Source: CALNZV01 sp942491115
Lineage (GTDB): Bacteria; Desulfobacterota; Desulfobacteria; Desulfobacterales; UBA5852
Direction of reading: 5' to 3'
DNA: 64,000 nt
Assembly: GCA_942491115.1 (NCBI GenBank)
Contig: CALNZV010000008.1
Coordinates: 308,030-372,029, forward strand
Position 1 is the first letter of the stretch. Each line of letters starts with the position of its first letter. This document shows positions 17,181 to 25,349 of the stretch, piece after piece. The translations under genes and the position numbers were made by a program. The notes beneath the pieces are model-generated. The model saw nothing but the letters and a program-made list of their open reading frames with translations, had not been told where the DNA came from and did not search any database.

Positions 17181-17858
17181 TTACCAGGCCATCCCTTTGC
17201 CCTTCATGCCACCGCGTTTGATGCCGTAATCCATCCCAATTTGGGCGCGGGACAGGAAAAACATGATGAAATGGGACAGCTTCGTCAGCGGTATGGCGAC
17301 CAGAAAGATTTCACCACACAGGATGTGCAGGATGAGCCAGAACTGGTAGTTCCCGATCTGCTGATGGGCAATGAACCCCGTCAGGAATGGGGCAACCGCA
17401 ATGGCCAGCACGAAGTAGTCATAGGGCTTGGTCAGAATCCGGACCTCGGGAAGGGCGTTTCGGCGGATGACGATCAGCGTCGCCGCGACGAGCATGGCAA
17501 TGGTCAGGAAATCCGCGGTCCCCTCCGACAGGGTCCACAGACTGAAGCCGAAGCGTTCCTGAAGCAGCACGTTGTGACCTATCAGAAAAATGGGGGTCAC
17601 CAAAAGGCCGATATGAAACACGAAAACCAATACGGTGAAAAAGGGATAAAAGCGCCAGCTATGGGTACCGAAGGGCAGGAGCCAATAAAAAATGGATCGG
17701 AGGGCCCCTTTTAACCCAAAGGAAAAATGCTCTTTGTAGGCCACCCGATCGAGCTTCCAGTCCAGCCCCCGGACGTAATAGACGGTCCTTACGGCCACAC
17801 CAACGAAAAAAACGATAAACGACAGCCACGCCAGCGGTCCAGTGACAAATTCGTACAT
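17181..17858 (-). CDS. hmcE: Hmc complex cytochrome b-like membrane subunit
   Basis: A 225-residue integral membrane protein of the NarI/DsrM type with about five helices. Histidines placed as haem b ligands occur in HIGLLVTPIFLIGHN and HQQIGNYQFWLILHILCGE. The ATG at 17858 (MYEFVTGPLAWLSFIVFF) has AGGAG six bases before it and fits the known family start; the frame is open twelve codons further. HmcE should take part in quinone or transmembrane electron transfer between periplasmic HmcA/B and cytoplasmic HmcF. Confidence 0.9.
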   Translation of the reverse strand: MYEFVTGPLAWLSFIVFFVGVAVRTVYYVRGLDWKLDRVAYKEHFSFGLKGALRSIFYWLLPFGTHSWRFYPFFTVLVFVFHIGLLVTPIFLIGHNVLLQERFGFSLWTLSEGTADFLTIAMLVAATLIVIRRNALPEVRILTKPYDYFVLAIAVAPFLTGFIAHQQIGNYQFWLILHILCGEIFLVAIPLTKLSHFIMFFLSRAQIGMDYGIKRGGMKGKGMAW

Positions 17859-17917
17859 GGGTCTCTCCTGTTCAGCAATTCCGCCATTCCGCAACCCGAG
17901 GTTCGGAACCGGCTCTC

Positions 17918-18064
17918 CTATTCATCGTTACGGTATTTCTTTTCGTCCCGATCCGTCAAGAACAACCAATAGGCCGGAAAAGCAATCAGCGCACCGATCA
18001 CGACAAGGTAGGTGATGCTTTTGGTGTACAACATGAACTCCTGAAGGGTGTAAATGGGTTCCAT
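17918..18064 (-). CDS. hmcD: Hmc complex small membrane subunit
   Basis: A 48-residue protein with one membrane helix (ITYLVVIGALIAFPAYWLFL) and a charged tail (TDRDEKKYRNDE). Size and position between hmcC and hmcE match hmcD of Desulfovibrio. The ATG at 18064 has AGAGGA upstream; the frame is open further but that part is shadow sequence. It probably stabilises the membrane part of the complex. Confidence 0.85.
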   Translation of the reverse strand: MEPIYTLQEFMLYTKSITYLVVIGALIAFPAYWLFLTDRDEKKYRNDE

Positions 18065-18080
18065 GGGTTCGTCCTCTTGA

Positions 18081-19253
18081 TTAGTGTTCCCCCGCATACT
18101 CGGGATGTTCGTACATGATGGGCATCCGGCTAACGATGAAACGGTATACCAGAACCCCGATGGTGACAATAAAGACGGACGTCATGATCTCCATCCAGTG
18201 GGGAAAATACCGCTCACTGGCCGGCAGATGGTAGTTGAAGGCCACCAGGGAGACATTGAGGCGGTTGACGACGATGCCCAGGACCGCCAGGACCGACGTC
18301 CACCGGATCAGCTTGAGGTTCTTCTCCCGTACCCCGATGGCATATAGCAGGCTGGGCAGGACCACAAACCCCAGGAGTTCGACCAGGAACCAGGCCCCCC
18401 ATCCCGTGGTCAGGTAGTGCCAGTTGTTGTCCACGGAAAGCCCGATGATCTTAATGACAAAATACCCCGCCAGGATAAAAGAGGCCGCTTTCCCGAATCC
18501 AAGGACCACGCCGTTGGCTTCTCTCAGATGGGTCTCATCCATCTTGTGGTGAAAAAATTTATGGGCAAGGGTTCCCTCGAATATGACCATGGATAGGCCG
18601 GCAATGATGCTTGAGATGAAGAAATAGACCGGGAGATACCCCGAATACCATAAGGGGTGAAGCTTGGACGGCGCGATCAGGTAGAGGGCCCCCAGGGAAG
18701 ACTGGTGAAGGGTGGAGAGGACCACGCCGAAGATCGTCAGCACCAGGGTCAGTCTGACCACGATGGCACGGGCTTTCTTGAAGCCCAGCCATTCCAGCGC
18801 GGCCGGCGTCGATTCCAGGAAAAGAACGCTCAGGTAAAGGGCCACGCAGGCGCCCACTTCGAACAGGAGCGATGTGGTCCCCTGCTGGACAATGAAGGGA
18901 TAGGGAAGCCGCCAGGGCCGGCCCACATCGTAGTGAAGGGCGAATACGACCAAGGCATACCCCAGAAATCCGGTCAGGATGGCGGGGCGGACAGCGGAAT
19001 GAAACCGTTTCAGACCGAATATGTAGCAGGCGGCCGATGTGACATACCCTCCGGCGGCCAGGGCGACACCGACGAGAAGGTCGAAACCGATCCACAGCCC
19101 CCAAGGGTTGTAATCTGACAAGTTGGTCACGGCCCCGAGCCCCTTGGTGAACCGGAGGATGGTCAGCACGCCGCCGACCAGGACGATGATACCGGCCACA
19201 ATATTAAAGGGGGTGAAGAGGGTGCCGCTTTCAGTGGTTCTGGTCTCGGACAT
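18081..19253 (-). CDS. hmcC: Hmc complex NrfD/PsrC-type membrane subunit
   Basis: A 390-residue NrfD-family protein with about ten transmembrane helices and no haem ligands of the cytochrome b type. This is the quinone-interacting membrane subunit of the Hmc complex. Its ATG overlaps the hmcB stop by one base (TGATG), implying coupled translation and a 1:1 stoichiometry. The sequence NPWGLWIGFDLLVGVALAAGG near residue 50 is typical of the Hmc/Dsr branch of NrfD proteins. Confidence 0.9.
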   Translation of the reverse strand: MSETRTTESGTLFTPFNIVAGIIVLVGGVLTILRFTKGLGAVTNLSDYNPWGLWIGFDLLVGVALAAGGYVTSAACYIFGLKRFHSAVRPAILTGFLGYALVVFALHYDVGRPWRLPYPFIVQQGTTSLLFEVGACVALYLSVLFLESTPAALEWLGFKKARAIVVRLTLVLTIFGVVLSTLHQSSLGALYLIAPSKLHPLWYSGYLPVYFFISSIIAGLSMVIFEGTLAHKFFHHKMDETHLREANGVVLGFGKAASFILAGYFVIKIIGLSVDNNWHYLTTGWGAWFLVELLGFVVLPSLLYAIGVREKNLKLIRWTSVLAVLGIVVNRLNVSLVAFNYHLPASERYFPHWMEIMTSVFIVTIGVLVYRFIVSRMPIMYEHPEYAGEH

Positions 19254-20452
19254 CAGGACTCCTCCTCCGTTTTCGTTTCGGCCGGTGTTTCAACCGCACC
19301 GTCTTCCGTTTGAGGTGCTGCCGCATCTTCCTCGGCTACGGCTTCGGCTTGAGGTGTCGAGGCATCATCCTCGGCAACCGCTTCGGCTTGCTTGGCGGCC
19401 GCCTCTTCCTCTGCCTTTTTCGCCGCTTCCTCCAACGCGTCCTTCACGGCTTTTTCGACGGCTTTTTCTTTGGCTTTTTCAGCGTTCTCCTTGGCCTTGG
19501 CCATGGCCGCATCCGCCTCTGCCTTGGCACTGGCAAGGGCCTCGGCGACCGCATGGTCTTGCTCCTCGGCGGCAACCTTGTCTTTTCGCTGACTGACGGC
19601 GTAGATGCCGGTCAAAAGAACCGGCCAAAGGCCCACCACGATGGGAACGGCGCCGAGGGCGCCCGAGGTGAACTTCGGCGCCGGCGTGGTTCCCAGATCC
19701 TCCCGGAGACCCAACTCGCTGAAGGGCACCTGGGAAATGGTGAGCCAGGAGGTGCCGCCCATCTCGTGTTCCCCATAGATGTGGTCGATGTAGCGGCCCG
19801 GGTATTTTAGGATCCGATCCCGGGCGACTTTGAGCATGTTCTCCCGGGTGCCGAAGCTCAGGGCTTCGGTGGGGCAGGATTCCACGCAGCCGGGAAGCAT
19901 GCCCTTGGACACCCTGGGCTCGTAGCACATGGTGCACTTCATGATGCGGGGCGTCAGGGCCTTGTCGTATTCGTAGGTGGGGATCTCGAAGGGGCAGGCC
20001 ACCATGCAGTAGCGGCATCCCACACAGACCGATGCATCGTAGACCACGGCTCCTTCGGGCGTTTTGGTGAAAGCGCTGACGAAGCAGGCCGAGGCACAAG
20101 CCGGCTCCAGGCAGTGGCTGCACTGGTTTTTCCGGAAGACCGGCGACCCCTTGTCCCCGACACCGTCGTAGCGGTTCACCACCGTGTAGGCTTTGGATGT
20201 GGTTCTCCGCTTTTCGTCGAGAACCGACAGGTCCTTGAAGGGCTTCTCCGGGGGCGGCAGCTCGTTGACGCTGTTGCAGGCCGATTCGCAGGAGCGACAT
20301 CCGACGCAGAGGCTGGCGTCATGGAGCACCGCAAGGCTGTTGGGATACCCCTTGAAATCCTGGTTGGTCGCCCCGTGGGCCGACCTCCCCAAGGTAACCC
20401 CCATGCCGGCTGCGCCGATCCATCCTAGAAATTTTCTCCGTGAAATGGTCAT
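19253..20452 (-). CDS. hmcB: Hmc complex periplasmic iron-sulfur subunit
   Basis: A 399-residue protein with a twin-arginine signal (SRRKFLGWIGAAGMGVTLG), so it is exported folded. Four ferredoxin-type cysteine motifs follow: CVGCRSCESACN, CSHCLEPACASAC, CVGCRYCMVACPFEIP and CTMCYEP...GCVESCP. A single C-terminal membrane helix (about residues 263-283, VPIVVGLWPVLLTGIYAV) anchors it. It hands electrons from HmcA to HmcC. Unusually, about 115 residues follow the anchor, rich in Ala, Glu and Lys (AKEKAVEKAVKDALEEAAKK), then an acidic AVAEDDASTPQ repeat. This tail should be cytoplasmic and explains why the protein is longer than the about 370 residues I recall for D. vulgaris HmcB. Confidence 0.9.
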   Translation of the reverse strand: MTISRRKFLGWIGAAGMGVTLGRSAHGATNQDFKGYPNSLAVLHDASLCVGCRSCESACNSVNELPPPEKPFKDLSVLDEKRRTTSKAYTVVNRYDGVGDKGSPVFRKNQCSHCLEPACASACFVSAFTKTPEGAVVYDASVCVGCRYCMVACPFEIPTYEYDKALTPRIMKCTMCYEPRVSKGMLPGCVESCPTEALSFGTRENMLKVARDRILKYPGRYIDHIYGEHEMGGTSWLTISQVPFSELGLREDLGTTPAPKFTSGALGAVPIVVGLWPVLLTGIYAVSQRKDKVAAEEQDHAVAEALASAKAEADAAMAKAKENAEKAKEKAVEKAVKDALEEAAKKAEEEAAAKQAEAVAEDDASTPQAEAVAEEDAAAPQTEDGAVETPAETKTEEES

Positions 20453-20487
20453 GATCGTTCCCTCAGCAAATTGTCAACCATTGGTGG

Positions 20488-22116
20488 TTATTGTTTGTCC
20501 TTGTGGCATGCGGAGCATTCGTTGTTTTTTTCAAGCCCCATCTGCTCGTGGCACCCCATGCATTGGCGATGGTAGGCACCCAGAAGCCCCGGCGCGTTGA
20601 GGTTCTTCTCGTCGAAAGGCTTCCCATGGCAGCTGATGCACTGGGAAGGGGTCTTTGATACCGGCGCGTGGTGATGGCATCCCTGGCAGATGGTCCCCGG
20701 ATCGGGATGAAAATGGGCTGCCAGTTTGCTGTCGCTGATCCGGTCGACGATCGTCTTGACCATTTTCCGGTGGGGCATCTCCACCGCATCGTACTTGTCG
20801 GACAATTGGCCGATTTTTACGGTTTCGGGCATCGACAGCCGGTTGATGGCCACCTTGTCGGGGATATCGACCTCGGGATAGGTCCCCTTCTGTTCCGTCC
20901 GGGAGGCCAGGAGCATGGCGGCGACCATTTTCTCCGACTCCGCTCCGGTCAGATCACCAGCAGCCGGGGCCCCCTCCATATGGCACTGACGGCAGGTGGC
21001 ATCGCTCTGCTGCTGCACGGACGTTTCCATGAAGGCATGGCAGCCGGCGCAGTCGGCCGTCTGCTGAACCTTGGCGTGGCATCCGACGCAGCTGGCATTG
21101 TCGCCGATCAGGTGCATGGATTCAGCAAGCTTTACGAAGCCGCCGTCCTTGTTCCCCTGGAGGGTGTGGCAGTCGTTGCAGGAGGCGAGGCTGGCATGAT
21201 GGCAGGAGATGCACGTGTCGCTGTATCCTTCATGTGCCTTATGGTCGAAGGGCACGGCATTCATCCGAAGGGGTTTCGGCGTGAGGGACAGATCGACATC
21301 CTTTGCGGCCTTGACGAAGACGGCGTTGGGCTGATTCCGCTCCATCCGGGGTACATTCTCGACCACCGCGATGGCCAGTTGTGCCTCGGCATCGTGACAG
21401 CCGCCGCAGTTGACAGGACCGGCATCCTTTTTCTTGGCCAGGGTGTCCTGGTGACAGGACACGCACCCCATGTGGGCGGCCTCCCTGAGGGACACGCGGT
21501 TCTCCTCGGTCATCTCCTTGTGGCAATACCGGCAGGAGCCTTCTTGGCCCTTGTCGTAGAACAGTTTCTTGGTCTGCTCGTTGTAGGCGTGATGGCAGAG
21601 CCCGCAGTCTTTGTCCTCGGCCTTGGCGGCTTTTACATGCCGGTAGTGGAGGGATTTGTCCAAGCCGATAGGCTGCCAGGAAGACGCAATGCCCGGCGCT
21701 TTGGCGTGGCACCCCCCGCAGGTCACCGGACCGCTCTTGTTGCCGGAGGCCTGGATGTCCGTGTGACAGGCGATGCAGTTGTCATGGTAGACGGTCATCA
21801 CCTCGTCCTTCCCGGTGTCCTCCAGGCGCTGGTATTTTAAGGACATGCGGCCCTTGTCGTCCTTCATGTGGCAGGCCGAACAATCCTTCCCAGCCTCTGT
21901 AACCGCCTTGGTATGCTGATCATGCAGAAACAGAACCGGAGGCCGCTCCAGTCGTCCAAACCGACTCATGGAGTCGATGACAACGATATCCGACCGTTGG
22001 TTGAGGTCGGTGTCGTCCGGCGGTGTCACCCCGTAAACCCCTGCGCCGATCAACAGGACGGCGGCAACAGCTGAAATCATCCCTGTCCACTTCAACAACC
22101 TGTTTCCTCTCTCCAT
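20488..22116 (-). CDS. hmcA: High-molecular-weight 16-haem cytochrome c
   Basis: A 542-residue periplasmic multihaem cytochrome with an N-terminal signal or anchor helix (MISAVAAVLLIGAGVYG). I count exactly 16 CXXCH haem-binding motifs, the number known for HmcA, arranged as class III cytochrome c3-like modules. It accepts electrons from periplasmic hydrogenases, commonly through type I cytochrome c3, and passes them to HmcB. The ATG at 22116 has AAGGA eight bases upstream; a TTG two codons earlier is possible. The gene starts 43 bases after rrf2 and ends 35 bases before hmcB, so it lies within one transcript. Confidence 0.95.
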   Translation of the reverse strand: MERGNRLLKWTGMISAVAAVLLIGAGVYGVTPPDDTDLNQRSDIVVIDSMSRFGRLERPPVLFLHDQHTKAVTEAGKDCSACHMKDDKGRMSLKYQRLEDTGKDEVMTVYHDNCIACHTDIQASGNKSGPVTCGGCHAKAPGIASSWQPIGLDKSLHYRHVKAAKAEDKDCGLCHHAYNEQTKKLFYDKGQEGSCRYCHKEMTEENRVSLREAAHMGCVSCHQDTLAKKKDAGPVNCGGCHDAEAQLAIAVVENVPRMERNQPNAVFVKAAKDVDLSLTPKPLRMNAVPFDHKAHEGYSDTCISCHHASLASCNDCHTLQGNKDGGFVKLAESMHLIGDNASCVGCHAKVQQTADCAGCHAFMETSVQQQSDATCRQCHMEGAPAAGDLTGAESEKMVAAMLLASRTEQKGTYPEVDIPDKVAINRLSMPETVKIGQLSDKYDAVEMPHRKMVKTIVDRISDSKLAAHFHPDPGTICQGCHHHAPVSKTPSQCISCHGKPFDEKNLNAPGLLGAYHRQCMGCHEQMGLEKNNECSACHKDKQ

Positions 22117-22159
22117 CTCCAACGTCCTTGTTAGGGTTCAAGATATTCAGAAAGTCGTT

Positions 22160-22594
22160 TCAGCTTCTTTTGGCCGCATTATCGCTTTCGAGCAGATCCT
22201 TGATCGTCGTTTCGTCGAAAATACCGAAGACAGCCCGGTTGACACGCTCCCACATATTGCCGAAGGCACAGTCGGAATCGAAGGGACACTCGCTGTCGTC
22301 GGTAACGCACTTGTGGCATCCGTTCCCCTGGGGCAAGCCGGTCTGCATGAACCGAATTACATGGCCCACGGTGATCTCCCCCGGGGGCTTAAGTAGGAAG
22401 TAGCCACCGGTATACCCCCGCTTTGACTCGATAAATCCACTGCCCTTGAGCTGTCCGAGAATCACCTCGAGAAACCGCATGGGGATGGACTGGGCCTTGG
22501 CAATTTCCGATATCTTAATGGGCCCAGCTCCCATGTGTTTTGCCAATTCGACGACGGCCTTGAGGGCATATTGGTTTTTCTGGGTGATAAACAT
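22160..22594 (-). CDS. rrf2: Rrf2-family transcriptional regulator of the hmc operon
   Basis: A 144-residue regulator starting MFITQKNQYALKAVVELAKH, with the winged-helix KISEIAKAQSIPMRFLEVIL (recognition segment) and YTGGYFLL wing typical of Rrf2/IscR/NsrR proteins. Cysteines in GCHKCVTDDSECPFDSDC fit an iron-sulfur cluster site, so DNA binding probably responds to redox state, NO or Fe-S status. In D. vulgaris Rrf2 represses hmc and its gene lies at the operon end; here it is the first gene, 43 bases before hmcA. ATG at 22594 is chosen because it matches the family start; the frame is open 17 codons further. Confidence 0.9.
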   Translation of the reverse strand: MFITQKNQYALKAVVELAKHMGAGPIKISEIAKAQSIPMRFLEVILGQLKGSGFIESKRGYTGGYFLLKPPGEITVGHVIRFMQTGLPQGNGCHKCVTDDSECPFDSDCAFGNMWERVNRAVFGIFDETTIKDLLESDNAAKRS

Positions 22595-22615
22595 AAGGCT
22601 TTCTCGACTAAATTT

Positions 22616-22645
22616 GTCGGGATATTTCCCGACTTTTTTTGTCAA
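22616..22645 (-). promoter_or_regulatory. Promoter and palindromic operator of the rrf2-hmc operon
   Basis: A perfect inverted repeat GTCGGGA-AATA-TCCCGAC (22616-22633) lies 21 bases before the rrf2 ATG, immediately downstream of a consensus -35 TTGACA (22645-22640, minus strand). It therefore sits where the -10 box should be. A second pair of GTCG/CGAC half-sites overlaps its downstream side (22606-22620), and another TTGACA is found at 22664-22659. This is the arrangement expected for an autorepressing Rrf2 protein. Upstream DNA to about 22800 is very AT-rich. Confidence 0.55.
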
Positions 22646-22846
22646 GAAAGCGCGTCCTTGTCAACCGAAAATTTATTTTTTTTTAAATTTTATTTATAAA
22701 CTATAAATTCAATATGTTATATAGATAAAACAATCTCAAAAAAAGGGAGATCCATTCATTCACAGAGGATTTAGAAAACAATTGGAAATACAACTCAAGC
22801 AAAAAGGAGGGAATCGACGTCGGTATCGATGAGTGGCGGGAGGGGT

Positions 22847-22889
22847 AAACCAAACCAGGAGCGCCCCTTCGGATGGGGATCGCTCCTGG
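22847..22889 (-). terminator. Terminator of the rplM-rpsI operon
   Basis: CCAGGAGCG (22855-22863) pairs with CGCTCCTGG (22881-22889), with CCCC/GGGG continuing inside, about 30 bases after the rpsI stop. On the minus strand it is followed by TTTGGTTT, a weak U-rich tail. Confidence 0.65.
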
Positions 22890-22917
22890 TTGACGTTCGA
22901 TGATGTCAGGAAGGGCA

Positions 22918-23313
22918 TTACCGCTTGGAAAACTGAAAGCGGGCTCTGGCGCCGCGCTGACCGTATTTCTTACGTTCCTTGACCCGGGGATCTCTTTTGA
23001 CGAAACCGGCTTTTTTCAGAGGTGCTCTGAAATCCGCATTGACCAGGATCAGGGCCTTGGTGATCCCGTGGCGGACGGCATTAGCCTGTCCGTTGATGCC
23101 GCCGCCCCGCACCCTCACCTTGACATCGAATTGCCCCGAGGTGTTGGTGAGGCGAAAGGGTTCGAGCAGGTTGGTCCTCGATGCTTCCACGGTGAAGTAG
23201 TCATCGAGGGGGCGGTCGTTGACGGTTATGGACCCACTGCCAGGAACCAGCCAGGTTCTGGCAACGGCGCTCTTTCGTTTGCCGGTGGCGTAAAACGTGT
23301 TCTCCTGAGTCAT
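22918..23313 (-). CDS. rpsI: 30S ribosomal protein S9 (uS9)
   Basis: A 131-residue protein with the S9 hallmarks: YATGKRKSAVARTWLVPGSG at the N-terminus, VRGGGINGQANAVRHGITKAL in the middle, and the C-terminal DPRVKERKKYGQRGARARFQFSKR whose last arginine reaches the ribosomal P site. Length is normal. It follows rplM by 44 bases, the usual L13-S9 pair. Confidence 0.97.
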   Translation of the reverse strand: MTQENTFYATGKRKSAVARTWLVPGSGSITVNDRPLDDYFTVEASRTNLLEPFRLTNTSGQFDVKVRVRGGGINGQANAVRHGITKALILVNADFRAPLKKAGFVKRDPRVKERKKYGQRGARARFQFSKR

Positions 23314-23357
23314 CTTTTCCCTAAATCCTGTCCTGGCCGCTGCGGCGGCACAGTGGG

Positions 23358-23795
23358 TTATCCGAAGCTGATCACATCCGGCTGCTGGGCGGCATGGGGA
23401 TGCTCACCGCCGGTGTAGACCTTGAGTTTTTTGAACAGTTTCCGTCCCAAACGGTTTTTGGGCAGCATGCCCTTTACGGCAAATCGGATCAAGTCCTCCG
23501 GCCGTTTCTCCATGAGTTTCTTTGCAGTGATGGCTTTGATCCCGCCAACGTAGCCGCTGTGACGATAGTAGGTCTTCTGGTCCCACTTTCTCCCGGTAAG
23601 CTTCACCTTGTCGGCGTTGATCACCACCACCCAATCGCCCATGTCGGCATGGGGAGTATACAGAGGACTGTGCTTGCCACGAAGCCTGGAGGCGATGGTG
23701 GTGGCCAGTCTTCCCAGGACGGCGTCTTCGGCGTCCACCACACACCAGTTGCCGGCATTATCCGATCGTTTTGCGCTGTAGGTGTATTTCTTCAC
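23358..23795 (-). CDS. rplM: 50S ribosomal protein L13 (uL13)
   Basis: A 145-residue protein with L13 features: WCVVDAEDAVLGRLATTIAS, GDWVVVINADKVKLTGRKWDQKTYYRHSGY and the C-terminal VKGMLPKNRLGRKLFKKLKVY. I place the start at GTG 23795 (reads MKKYTYSAK) with GGGAG eight bases upstream, because the family starts this way; the frame is open to a TTG at 23810. First gene of the rplM-rpsI operon. Confidence 0.97.
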   Translation of the reverse strand: MKKYTYSAKRSDNAGNWCVVDAEDAVLGRLATTIASRLRGKHSPLYTPHADMGDWVVVINADKVKLTGRKWDQKTYYRHSGYVGGIKAITAKKLMEKRPEDLIRFAVKGMLPKNRLGRKLFKKLKVYTGGEHPHAAQQPDVISFG

Positions 23796-23943
23796 GGTTC
23801 TCACTCCCAATTGGTATACAGAATCAGGGACTATTAATGAAAATCCATTTGCCTGTCAAGTAAAAATGAGGATAATGCATTCGGTTACAACGCGTCAGCT
23901 GACCGCCCCCGAGAAGGAATCACTCACTGACGGTGGAGGATAA

Positions 23944-24576
23944 ATGACCGATCCGGTTGAAATCGAGGTTAAATTCAGGGTTGAGAATCCGGTTTCCTTG
24001 CGCGGGGAGGTGGCGGCCCTCGGTGCCCTCTCCCATGGCCGCGGTTTCGAGATCAACTACCGTTATGACGACCCCGAAGGCTCTCTGGCGAAACGACGGA
24101 TGCTCTTGAGGCTGCGCCGGGACCGCTCCATCCGACTGACCGTCAAAACCCCGTCTGCCGCCGACGACCCGCAGTTCAAGGTGCTCCAGGAGTTGGAGGT
24201 TGAGGTGTCCGACTTCGAGACGATGGATCGACTCCTCAACCAATTGGGCTTTCAACGGGTTCAGGTATATGAAAAATGGCGGGAAACTTTCAGCCTCGGA
24301 GACACCCTGCTATGCGTCGATGAACTGCCATACGGCCATTTCCTGGAAATCGAGGGATCGAAACCATCGATCCGACAGGTGGCCGAGCGGCTTGGCCTCC
24401 CCTGGCATGGCCGCATTCTGGCCAACTACCTGGAGATTTTCGATGCCGTGCGCTCGGCTTTAGGACTGGTTGCAACGGATCTGACATTCAAGGCTTTTGA
24501 CGACGTGCCCCAATGCCCGGCGGCCATTATTCGCCAGTTCGAAGCCGACGGTGCCCCTCCGGAGTCACAGGCTTGA
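23944..24576 (+). CDS. CYTH-domain protein (class IV adenylate cyclase/thiamine triphosphatase-like)
   Basis: A 210-residue protein. The N-terminal EIEVKF (residues 6-11) is the ExExK metal- and phosphate-binding signature of the CYTH fold, followed by RRMLLRLRRDRSIRLTVKTP and FLEIEG, which line the triphosphate tunnel. Such enzymes hydrolyse or cyclise triphosphate substrates; the exact reaction is unknown. Its stop overlaps the start of the next gene (TTGA), so the two are translationally coupled. It diverges from rplM. Confidence 0.85.
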   Translation: MTDPVEIEVKFRVENPVSLRGEVAALGALSHGRGFEINYRYDDPEGSLAKRRMLLRLRRDRSIRLTVKTPSAADDPQFKVLQELEVEVSDFETMDRLLNQLGFQRVQVYEKWRETFSLGDTLLCVDELPYGHFLEIEGSKPSIRQVAERLGLPWHGRILANYLEIFDAVRSALGLVATDLTFKAFDDVPQCPAAIIRQFEADGAPPESQA

Positions 24577-25349
24577 GGGTCCGCCTGCTAACCCTGAACC
24601 TCAGGTTCGGCCTTGCCGACGACGGCCCCAATAGCTGGACGCTCCGGAAGGAGGCTCTGAAAACCCTCCTCCACCAACACCCGGCAGACGTCTACACCTT
24701 CCAGGAGGCCAATGACTTTCAAGGGGATTTCATCGAAACCCTTCTCCCCGATTTCCACGGCATCGGCCGCCGCCGGCCGGCCCCCGATTTCTGGCAGAAC
24801 AACCTGATCCTTTTCAGTCCCCGATGGCGGCTGACGGCCCACGATCATTTCTACCTCAGCCCCACCCCGGACATCCCTAGCCGCCTGCCGGAGAGCCGTT
24901 GGCCTCGCCAGTGTACAGTGGGCCGCCTTGCATCGGGCTCCCACCGGCTCACCGTGGCGACCACCCATCTGGATTTCAGCTCCGAGGCCCAAGAAGCAGG
25001 CCTCATGGTCATTCTGGATCGGATTGGCAGGGTTCCGGCGACCGAACCCATGGTCTTGGCCGGCGATTTCAATTCAAGGCCAGGGTCGGCCGGTTATCGT
25101 CTCCTAACCGGGCCCCCCCACGGGTTTAAAAACCCCTTCTCGCCGCCCTATCCGGATACCTTCCACGGGTTCGGCCACAGCCGGGGACAGGGCCATATCG
25201 ACTGGATGCTTTACCGTGGCCTCCTCGAAACGGTTTCCTGCAAAGTGGTGACAGACACCTTCGGAGGCCGCCATCCATCGGACCACTATCCGGTTGCAGC
25301 CGCGTTCCGGTTCGGTTGCAGCGCCCCGAGGTCTCGAAGATCGGTTTAA
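24573..25349 (+). CDS. Endonuclease/exonuclease/phosphatase-family hydrolase
   Basis: A 258-residue protein of the EEP (DNase I-like) superfamily. Key motifs in order: LTLNLRFG (N of the metal site), VYTFQEAN (catalytic E), TTHLDF, VLAGDFNSRPGS (GDFN) and the terminal PSDHYPVAA (catalytic SDH). The TTG at 24573 overlaps the CYTH stop in TTGA and has GGAG eight bases before it. There is no signal peptide. Substrates could be DNA, sphingomyelin-type lipids or inositol phosphates; coupling to a CYTH protein suggests phosphate-ester chemistry. Confidence 0.85.
   Translation: MRVRLLTLNLRFGLADDGPNSWTLRKEALKTLLHQHPADVYTFQEANDFQGDFIETLLPDFHGIGRRRPAPDFWQNNLILFSPRWRLTAHDHFYLSPTPDIPSRLPESRWPRQCTVGRLASGSHRLTVATTHLDFSSEAQEAGLMVILDRIGRVPATEPMVLAGDFNSRPGSAGYRLLTGPPHGFKNPFSPPYPDTFHGFGHSRGQGHIDWMLYRGLLETVSCKVVTDTFGGRHPSDHYPVAAAFRFGCSAPRSRRSV

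Noticed and set aside
20668..21840. 390-codon plus-strand frame opposite hmcA
   Set aside because: Shadow of the 16-haem cytochrome gene; the product has no family features.
22829..22903. Small plus-strand frame preceded by AAGGAGG
   Set aside because: The ribosome site is too far from the ATG and the frame runs through the rpsI terminator hairpin.
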